Shown here in pieces: positions 7,349-10,965 of a DNA stretch of 10,965 nt. The stretch lies in the NCBI GenBank assembly GCA_964407405.1, contig CAYOVH010000012.1:1-10965 (forward strand), given 5' to 3'. The DNA is from JASLCR01 sp964407405. Its GTDB lineage: Bacteria > Patescibacteriota > Saccharimonadia > Saccharimonadales > Saccharimonadaceae. Position 1 is the stretch's first letter, and the number at the start of each line of letters is the position of its first letter. The notes beneath the pieces are model-generated. The model was not told the origin of the DNA. It made no database searches and saw only the letters and a program-made list of their open reading frames with translations. Both the position numbers and the translations under genes were made by a program.

Positions 7349-7763
7349 GCGAACGGATATAGCTTGTGAGTGCAAAGCTAAGCAAGCTGACAGCTACGAT
7401 ATGGACGGCAACATCTCCTGGCCCTGTCTCTGGTAGATCCGAGCCGTTCTCATCACCCGTTGACCGCTGTGAAGTCGTTGGGTTTGACTGATCATCCGAA
7501 GTATTCGTCGATGGCTCGCGCTGAGTTTGGCCCTCTGTCGAATTATTTTTGTCCGTCTTGTCCGAATCCGACGATGTATTGTCTGACTCGTTTGTTTTTG
7601 ACTTTTCAGATGTCTTTGAGGAATCGTCCTTTGCAATCTGATGATCTGATGACGACTGCTGCCTGAGGAAATAAATGCTACCCAGCAAAGCCACGAGCAA
7701 GATAACGCCAACAACTGCAAAACTGACGACCCATCCACCCTGACGATTAAAACGTGTGTTCAT
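7335..7763 (-). CDS. Small surface-type protein with N-terminal anchor and LPETG motif
   Basis: A 142-aa protein from ATG 7763 (144 aa if the in-frame GTG at 7769 is used); residue numbers below count from the GTG. A membrane segment or uncleaved signal lies at 13-35, followed by a low-complexity Ser/Thr/Asp/Asn/Lys stalk at 38-110. LPETG (112-116) comes next, then a moderately hydrophobic stretch (about 118-137) and a short tail with Arg (YIRSRQLV). This order is that of a sortase-sorted surface protein, though the stretch after LPETG is less hydrophobic than usual. No sortase gene is in the window. The stalk has no globular domain, so the protein may be a spacer or envelope tether; function unknown. 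GAGAGG lies just before the ATG, favouring it over the GTG. It has its own promoter and is divergent from the ROK gene. Confidence 0.8.
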   Translation of the reverse strand: MNTRFNRQGGWVVSFAVVGVILLVALLGSIYFLRQQSSSDHQIAKDDSSKTSEKSKTNESDNTSSDSDKTDKNNSTEGQTQREPSTNTSDDQSNPTTSQRSTGDENGSDLPETGPGDVAVHIVAVSLLSFALTSYIRSRQLV

Positions 7764-7795
7764 GAGCACCTCTCACCTCTTATAAACTTTCCTTT

Positions 7796-7824
7796 ACTAT
7801 ACCGCTTTTTCGAGCAAATAGCAA
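7796..7824 (-). promoter_or_regulatory. Promoter of the LPETG-protein gene
   Basis: On the minus strand TTGCTA (7819-7824), a 17-bp spacer and TATAGT (7796-7801). The start site would be near 7789, about 26 nt before the ATG. It lies back to back with the plus-strand promoter of the ROK gene. Confidence 0.7.
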
Positions 7825-7835
7825 GAATAAATCTG

Positions 7836-7844
7836 TGCTACACT
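7836..7844 (+). promoter_or_regulatory. Extended -10 promoter of the ROK gene, implying a leaderless mRNA
   Basis: TGC-TACACT (7836-7844) is an extended -10, with no recognisable -35 at the right distance. The -10 ends only 7 nt before the ATG at 7852, so the start site would fall at or next to the A of the start codon. No good Shine-Dalgarno precedes the ATG. Confidence 0.5.
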
Positions 7845-7851
7845 AGGTACT

Positions 7852-8661
7852 ATGATTATAGCTGTAGATACCGGGGGTACGAAAACACTTGTGTGGGTAT
7901 TTGATCAAGGGGGAGCAGTGGTCTCAAAGCTCAGATTCGAGACACCGCCCGAGCCCGAATCATATATCACCGAGTTGTCGCATCATGTTACTGAACTAGC
8001 CCAGAGATACCCAATTGACGCTGTATCTGTAGCTCTACCTTGTGTAGTAGACCACAATGTAGCTATAGAATCAGGAGGGAATCTAAAGTGGAAAGGCCTC
8101 GATCTACCGCAAGCATTCGCGTCATCGCTGCCAGGTGTGCCCATATTAGTAGAGAATGATGCCAATCTAGGTGGCCTTGGCGAAACACGACTACTAGACC
8201 CAACGCCAGCATCTAGTCTATATGTTACAGTCAGCACAGGAATTGGCACGGGATTCATCACCAATGGCGCTATAAATCAATCTTTGCGACTTGGCGAGGG
8301 TGGTCATTCGGTAGTTGAATTTGACGGCGTATTTGATACCTGGGAGCATATCGCGTCGGGCAAAGCAATCTACGAGGCATACCAAAAGCTCGCCCAAGAC
8401 ATCACCGACGAGAATACATGGAATCAGATTGCCGATCGCATTAGTCGCGGTTTCTTGATGCTTATACCCCTGCTTCGACCAGATATTATCATTATAGGCG
8501 GTGGCGTAGGTACGCACTTTGAGAAGTATGGCAGAGCGCTTGATCGCATACTGGACGAGCGCCTATACGATATTACGCCCCGTCCAAAAATAGTCCAAGC
8601 AAAACATCCCGAAGAAGCCGTCATCTACGGATGCTATTACAATGCCATCGACCACAGCTAA
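7852..8661 (+). CDS. ROK-family sugar-kinase-like protein (glucokinase type)
   Basis: A 269-aa cytoplasmic protein of the ROK/ASKHA fold. It has the phosphate-1 loop DTGGTK (6-11), ENDAN (101-105, with D103 as the expected catalytic base), the phosphate-2 motif STGIGTG (128-134), GEGGH (148-152) and the adenosine-side IGGGVG (215-220). Active ROK kinases phosphorylate glucose, N-acetylmannosamine or similar sugars with ATP. The usual CxCGxxGC zinc motif after the GH is absent: the matching stretch reads FDGVFDTWEHIASGKAI. There is no DNA-binding N-terminal domain, so it is not a ROK repressor. It is slightly shorter than typical (about 300 aa). Catalytic residues are kept, so it is probably an enzyme, but the sugar cannot be told. 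Its 3' end overlaps the next gene by 20 nt. Confidence 0.9.
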   Translation: MIIAVDTGGTKTLVWVFDQGGAVVSKLRFETPPEPESYITELSHHVTELAQRYPIDAVSVALPCVVDHNVAIESGGNLKWKGLDLPQAFASSLPGVPILVENDANLGGLGETRLLDPTPASSLYVTVSTGIGTGFITNGAINQSLRLGEGGHSVVEFDGVFDTWEHIASGKAIYEAYQKLAQDITDENTWNQIADRISRGFLMLIPLLRPDIIIIGGGVGTHFEKYGRALDRILDERLYDITPRPKIVQAKHPEEAVIYGCYYNAIDHS

Positions 8662-9109
8662 TATAGCCTCCCTCATCAGCTACTTCCCTGAGATCAGTTT
8701 CGTTCATGGGGATGATTTTCGCTGGATGCCAGACGAAAATACGATCGAATACTCCCCCAGGGACCCCCATGCCGTTGAGCACCTCCTTCATGAGGTTGCG
8801 CATGCTAAATTAGGCCATATATCATACGATCGCGACATCGAACTCATCGCACTCGAGCGTGAGGCATGGCGCTACGCCAAGATAGAGCTCGCTCCGTTAT
8901 TTCATGCCTCAATCGACGCCGATCTCATCGAAGACGATCTTGATACCTACCGCGACTGGCTCCACGCTCGCAGCACTTGTCCACAATGTCAGGCTACTGG
9001 GATACAAACAAGTATGCAACTCTATACATGCATCGCCTGCCACGCAAAATGGAGAGTCAACGCTGCCATGCGCTGTGGATTGCGTCGGTATATACAAAAA
9101 ACACCCTAA
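8642..9109 (+). CDS. HExxH metalloprotease-like protein with C-terminal zinc ribbon
   Basis: A 155-aa protein. HEVAH at 50-54 is a gluzincin-type zinc site, with a plausible third ligand in LEREAW (E71 or E73), a spacing like that of small ImmA/IrrE or minigluzincin proteins. Residues 113-133 contain CPQC and CIAC, a four-cysteine zinc ribbon that could bind nucleic acid or protein. There is no signal peptide or membrane helix, so it is probably cytoplasmic. The ATG at 8642 lies inside the ROK gene (20-nt overlap, different frame) with only a weak Shine-Dalgarno, suggesting translational coupling; the next in-frame Met would remove 28 residues. Protease activity and target are inference, and it may be a regulator or inactive zinc protein. 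Confidence 0.82.
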   Translation: MPSTTANIASLISYFPEISFVHGDDFRWMPDENTIEYSPRDPHAVEHLLHEVAHAKLGHISYDRDIELIALEREAWRYAKIELAPLFHASIDADLIEDDLDTYRDWLHARSTCPQCQATGIQTSMQLYTCIACHAKWRVNAAMRCGLRRYIQKTP

Positions 9110-9128
9110 AACAGGGTGCTTTTTGTAT
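9092..9128. terminator. Bidirectional intrinsic terminator
   Basis: CACCCT (9102-9107), loop AAAAC, AGGGTG (9113-9118), extended by complementary A and T runs on both sides. T-tracts follow on both strands (CTTTTTG on plus, TTTTTTG on minus). The plus-strand HExxH gene stop (9107-9109) lies in the stem-loop, and the minus-strand KGG gene ends at 9140, so it serves two convergent units. Confidence 0.88.
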
Positions 9129-9139
9129 CAAGACTGCTA

Positions 9140-9355
9140 CTAAGCAGCTTTGGTAAAGTCTGATTTCACGGCTTTACGGCGGCGTGAAATACGACCGCCC
9201 TTAGCACCAGCGACGCGCGCTAGCTCTGGGTTAGCAGCAAAGCCGCCAGTGTGTCCGTTGCGTCCACCTTTTGCACCAATCTTGGCGTAAAAATCAGGAT
9301 CTTTTGCTTTGTTCTTTGCAGCCGCTTTCAGGCCGCCTGCTTTGGTACCTGCCAT
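9140..9355 (-). CDS. con-10/KGG-repeat general stress protein
   Basis: A 71-aa, basic, glycine-rich protein. It contains KGG-type repeats (AKIGAKGGRNGHTGGF and ARVAGAKGGR) characteristic of the con-10/GsiB-like stress family, which are hydrophilic, probably disordered proteins induced by stress in other bacteria. It ends in a basic stretch (RRRKAVKSDFTKAA). The ATG at 9355 is chosen because a strong GGAGGA lies 7 nt upstream. An upstream in-frame GTG at 9427 would add 24 residues, including the leader hairpin, and has no ribosome site. It has its own strong promoter and a structured leader. The stress role is family knowledge; nothing here shows the inducer. Confidence 0.88.
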   Translation of the reverse strand: MAGTKAGGLKAAAKNKAKDPDFYAKIGAKGGRNGHTGGFAANPELARVAGAKGGRISRRRKAVKSDFTKAA

Positions 9356-9374
9356 AGAGTTATCCTCCGATATT

Positions 9375-9407
9375 AAAAAGTTTTCCACGCGCTTACGCTT
9401 GGAAAAC
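9375..9407 (-). promoter_or_regulatory. Terminator-like hairpin in the leader of the KGG gene
   Basis: On the minus strand a 12-position stem (9396-9407 with 9380-9391, one A/G mismatch, 4-nt TAAG loop; outer arms GTTTTCCA and TGGAAAAC) is followed at once by TTTTTAATATC and then by the GGAGGA ribosome site. It lies between the promoter (9448-9476) and the start codon, so it could act as an attenuator, an RNA thermometer-like element or a transcript stabiliser. Confidence 0.7.
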
Positions 9408-9447
9408 CCTCTATTATTACCTCGCACATGTGTTGTGCTATGGTTCT

Positions 9448-9476
9448 ATATTAGCATAGTGCTTGAGTTTTGTCAA
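9448..9476 (-). promoter_or_regulatory. Strong promoter of the KGG gene
   Basis: On the minus strand TTGACA (9471-9476), 17-bp spacer ending TGC, TAATAT (9448-9453). The start site near 9441 gives a leader of about 86 nt holding the hairpin at 9380-9407. Confidence 0.87.
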
Positions 9477-9529
9477 CATTTACCATATGTACTTTTATTG
9501 TATAAAAGGTATTGCACTTATGCTGTTGG

Positions 9530-9538
9530 TGCTATATT
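9530..9538 (+). promoter_or_regulatory. Candidate promoter of a small RNA
   Basis: An extended -10, TGC-TATATT, lies at 9530-9538, with TTGCAC (9512-9517) upstream at 15 bp. An alternative reading is TATTAT (9535-9540) at 17 bp from TTGCAC. A further possible promoter, TTTACC-16-TATAAA, lies at 9479-9506. All point rightwards into a stretch with no gene but with ordered hairpins. Confidence 0.45.
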
Positions 9539-9544
9539 ATAGGT

Positions 9545-9637
9545 ATAGTCCGTAAAAAGACTGGCACCTGTTTGAAACCAAATTAGTTTCAGACGAATAA
9601 ATTAAACGACCCTATCTGCGAGATGGGTCGTTTTTTG
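9545..9637 (+). ncRNA. Candidate small structured RNA
   Basis: Downstream of the plus-strand promoter candidates come a short hairpin (AGTC 9547-9550 with GACT 9559-9562), a 10-bp hairpin (9569-9578 with 9586-9595, 7-nt loop, two G-U pairs) and an intrinsic terminator ending in six T. No ORF or Shine-Dalgarno is present. The length of about 90 nt suits a bacterial sRNA. It does not match SRP RNA, tmRNA, 6S or RNase P as I know them. The terminator may instead belong only to the convergent minus-strand gene, so the call is tentative. Confidence 0.4.
9606..9636. terminator. Intrinsic terminator between the sRNA candidate and the 141-aa gene
   Basis: ACGACCC + ATCT pair with AGAT + GGGTCGT across a GCG loop, with one bulged T, followed on the plus strand by TTTTTT. 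On the minus strand the tail is the weaker TTTAATTTATT, yet it lies 20 nt after the stop of the minus-strand gene at 9657, so it can serve both directions. Confidence 0.85.
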
Positions 9638-9656
9638 ATTAGTTTACTTTATCTAG

Positions 9657-10082
9657 CTAACGCTTTGTGGCCTCGAGCTTATCATAAGTATCAGCTACAA
9701 TTTCTGCAACTTCATCAGACTTCTCATTGTTACGTTTAATTCTATCAATAGGAGCGTCTGAAGGTAGTAGCGCACCTTGCCTTCGCTCATCGTTATCAAG
9801 ATCATCAAGAGCTTCCATTCTATCTGCATGTAAGCTCTTTGGATCTTCACTAAACTCACCATGGACTAGTTCTTGTTCGAAATCACCATAATCTATTCTG
9901 CCATCTTGAGGACTATACCCTGGACGAAGCATAGTTTTCTCTGTAACAAATCGTAATGCAGCACTTTCATCTTCATAGTGTTTTACAGCCTGTGCCATTA
10001 ACTGTGCTTTATCTACATTGCCAACACGCGTACGTTTACCGTTATGCCATTCGGATATATCTTGCGGTGTTTGTTCAGTCAT
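9657..10082 (-). CDS. Acidic, hydrophilic orphan protein
   Basis: A 141-aa protein I do not recognise. It starts MTEQTPQDISEWHNGKR. It has no signal peptide, membrane helix or cysteine, is rich in Asp/Glu/Lys/Arg, and is probably helical towards the C-terminus (KSDEVAEIVADTYDKLEATKR). An upstream in-frame start at 10127 would add 15 residues but falls inside the promoter spacer, so ATG 10082 is preferred. The Shine-Dalgarno is weak (AAAGAAA about 9 nt upstream). It lies downstream of the rRNA operon on the same strand but has its own promoter and terminator. The cytoplasmic location is inferred from composition. Confidence 0.75.
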   Translation of the reverse strand: MTEQTPQDISEWHNGKRTRVGNVDKAQLMAQAVKHYEDESAALRFVTEKTMLRPGYSPQDGRIDYGDFEQELVHGEFSEDPKSLHADRMEALDDLDNDERRQGALLPSDAPIDRIKRNNEKSDEVAEIVADTYDKLEATKR

Positions 10083-10117
10083 TATAGTGATTTCTTTTTT
10101 TATTGAGCTATAAATGA

Positions 10118-10146
10118 ATGTTAGCATAAGTATAATAAAATGTCAA
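10118..10146 (-). promoter_or_regulatory. Promoter of the 141-aa orphan gene
   Basis: On the minus strand TTGACA (10141-10146), 17-bp spacer ending TGC, TAACAT (10118-10123). The start site near 10111 gives a leader of about 29 nt to the ATG at 10082. Confidence 0.85.
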
Positions 10147-10157
10147 TAGTATGTGAG

Positions 10158-10174
10158 CCCACTTGTGGCAGTAT
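10158..10174. repeat. 17-bp exact copy of part of the 5S rRNA gene
   Basis: CCCACTTGTGGCAGTAT here is identical to 10368-10384, which lies in the 3' half of the 5S gene, in the same orientation. The match stops sharply on both sides. It is either a remnant of a duplicated 5S gene or a shared RNA element. Confidence 0.75.
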
Positions 10175-10196
10175 CATTTGAACTAAAGTTCAAATG
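10175..10196. repeat. Perfect 9-bp hairpin in the rRNA downstream spacer
   Basis: CATTTGAAC (10175-10183), loop TAAA, GTTCAAATG (10188-10196). No T-tract follows on either strand, so it is not an obvious terminator. Confidence 0.55.
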
Positions 10197-10214
10197 GCGA
10201 ACCGTCGTCACTCT

Positions 10215-10242
10215 GAAAAAGTTTAGCAAGCTAAACCTTTTC
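10215..10242. terminator. Second hairpin terminator downstream of the rRNA operon
   Basis: Two 13-base arms at 10215-10227 and 10230-10242 pair at 12 positions (core GTTTAGC/GCTAAAC). Read on the minus strand, the core is followed by TTTTTC, as expected of a back-up terminator for rRNA read-through. Part of the T-run is itself paired, so efficiency is uncertain. Confidence 0.6.
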
Positions 10243-10314
10243 GGTCGTTTCCTAGCTTCTTAATCGCCCGGGTTTACACTGGCCAGAAGTGGACTCAGTA
10301 AAGTTTCGAATTAC

Positions 10315-10338
10315 GCAAAAACCACCCTTTCGGGTGGC
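10315..10338 (-). terminator. Intrinsic terminator just after 5S rRNA
   Basis: On the minus strand GCCACCC, loop GAAA, GGGTGGT, then TTTTTG. It begins about 11 nt after the inferred 5S 3' end. A wider inverted repeat (CGAATTA/TAATTCG) encloses it and takes in the end of 5S. Confidence 0.88.
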
Positions 10339-10348
10339 TTATGCATAA

Positions 10349-10457
10349 TTCGGCACCGTGCTAGTTTCCCACTTGTGGCAGTATAATCGCCGCTGATGAG
10401 CTTGACTTCTGTGTTCGGAATGAGAACAGGTATTTCCTCATCGCCATGGGCACCGAA
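10349..10457 (-). rRNA. rrf: 5S ribosomal RNA
   Basis: The minus strand carries the conserved 5S core CATTCCGAACACAGAAGTCA (loop B/C region) and a closing helix I: TTCGGTGCC at the 5' end pairs with GGTGCCGAA at the 3' end, with two G-U pairs. This gives about 109 nt, a little shorter than the usual 115-120. Ends are inferred from helix I and may be off by a few bases. It follows 23S by about 200 nt in the same transcript and is a part of the large subunit. Confidence 0.9.
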
Positions 10458-10664
10458 GTAAGGCTTTAAGGCTCAGCACTTTTCGCTCCTATCACTTCAG
10501 GAGTGGGTAGCCTAAAACCTCGCTTCGGCGTCTATGACTCGTCTGCACGGGTTGGTGATGTGTAAATCTTTTTAGAGATTGACATGTGGTGTGATTTACA
10601 CCAATTACTAGTCAAGTCTACCTCGCTACCTCTGTTTATGCAAGCATAAACATGGATAGCAAGG
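10458..10664 (-). other. 23S-5S internal transcribed spacer
   Basis: About 207 nt with no tRNA gene. It contains a long imperfect hairpin next to the 23S end (10621-10664), an 8-bp inverted repeat TGTAAATC/GATTTACA (10561-10599 region), a short CGC-CGAA-GCG hairpin near 10521-10530 and CTCCT/AGGAG arms near 10486-10503. These are plausible RNase processing structures. Confidence 0.7.
10621..10664 (-). promoter_or_regulatory. Long hairpin just 3' of 23S rRNA (likely processing stem)
   Basis: The core GTTTATGC/GCATAAAC is perfect with a 2-nt centre. It extends outward through a short mismatch to CCTTGCTATCC/GGTAGCGAGG with G-U pairs, about 20 bp in all. There is no T-tract. Position and length fit an RNase III-type cleavage site in the pre-rRNA. 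Confidence 0.55.
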
Positions 10665-10965
10665 ACATAAAAAGGCAATGGGACTATTAGTACGCTTCAG
10701 CTCAACATATTACTATGCTTACACCTTGCGCCTATCAAACAGATCGTCTATCTGTGTCCTCATAGGGAAATCTCATCTTGAAGTTGGCTTCGCGCTTAAT
10801 ATGCTTTCAGCGCTTATCCATTCCGAACATAGCTACTCGACAATGCAGCAGGTGGCCACAATCGATACACCAGAGGTTCGTCCGCCCCGGTCCTCTCGTA
10901 CTAGGGGTAGATCTTCTCAAATTTCCTAACGTCCATACCGGATATAAACCGAACTGTCTCACGAC
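10665..10965 (-). rRNA. rrl: 23S ribosomal RNA, 3' end (partial)
   Basis: The minus strand contains the sarcin-ricin loop AGTACGAGAGGACC (complement near 10889-10903), where elongation factors act. It also has the conserved 3'-terminal stretches GATAGGCGCAAGGTGTAAGC and TTGAGCTGAAGCGTACTAAT. The gene continues past the right edge. The 3' end near 10665 is estimated by comparison with the distance from GTACTAAT to the end in E. coli and could be off by about 10 nt. Confidence 0.95.

Noticed and set aside
9356..9427. N-terminal extension of the KGG protein from a GTG at 9427
   Set aside because: It would be translated through the leader hairpin with no ribosome site, while the ATG at 9355 has GGAGGA at ideal distance and starts the family-typical sequence.
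9545..9637. SRP RNA, tmRNA, 6S RNA or a known riboswitch
   Set aside because: None of the conserved cores I know for these is present, and no gene follows on the same strand for a riboswitch.
10083..10127. Upstream start (10127) for the 141-aa gene
   Set aside because: The codon falls in the spacer of the promoter at 10118-10146, so it would not be on the transcript.
10150..10300. A tRNA-like or RNase P RNA gene in the post-5S spacer
   Set aside because: GTTCAAAT resembles a T-loop, but it is part of a simple 9-bp hairpin, and no acceptor, anticodon or RNase P core motifs are present.
10678..10929. Plus-strand open frame of 83 codons
   Set aside because: It lies entirely within 23S rRNA, antisense to it, including the sarcin-ricin loop.
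1..10965. CRISPR array, tRNA genes or transposase
   Set aside because: No regularly spaced repeats, no tRNA-like cloverleaf with T-loop, and no recombinase motifs were seen on either strand.

Overview
The window looks like chromosomal DNA of a Patescibacteria/CPR bacterium, most probably a Candidatus Saccharibacteria (TM7) relative. This is an inference from the compact four-S1-domain ribosomal protein S1, the short IF-2, a small KGG-repeat stress protein, a large low-complexity surface-type protein and standard TAA/TAG stops. No marker here settles the lineage. An rRNA operon enters from the right edge on the minus strand, with the 23S 3' part followed by 5S.

Layout, left to right. Positions 1-2300 hold a 708-aa minus-strand protein with a glycine-rich membrane region, Ca-binding DxDxDG repeats and an aromatic C-terminal domain, driven by a clear TTGACA-17-TAAAAT promoter. 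Positions 2315-4077 are a visibly G+C-richer island with two minus-strand genes that overlap by one base (a two-TM coiled-coil protein, then a secreted or membrane-tethered protein). It has strong inverted repeats near both ends and an 8-bp direct repeat (AGTATCTA) just outside them. It looks acquired, perhaps from an actinobacterial host, or is an assembly artefact. Positions 4305-7200 carry rpsA-infB on the minus strand behind a near-consensus promoter at 7290-7318. At 7335-7763 is a small protein with an N-terminal membrane anchor and a C-terminal LPETG sorting-type motif.

A divergent promoter region (7764-7851) separates that gene from a plus-strand pair at 7852-9109: a ROK-family sugar-kinase-like protein lacking the zinc cysteine motif, overlapping a HExxH protein with a C-terminal zinc ribbon. 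A bidirectional terminator divides this pair from a con-10/KGG-type gene (9140-9355) whose leader contains a terminator-like hairpin. Then come a candidate structured small RNA on the plus strand (about 9545-9637), a 141-aa acidic orphan gene (9657-10082), a structured spacer at 10150-10300 that repeats 17 bp of the 5S gene, and 5S and 23S rRNA.

Most recognised promoters share TTGACA-like -35, 17-bp spacer and an extended -10 of the form TGC-TAnnnT. Translation genes (rpsA, infB, rRNA) form the core of the window. The envelope genes (708-aa, LPETG, GC-rich pair) and the short RNA elements are the accessory and less explained part.
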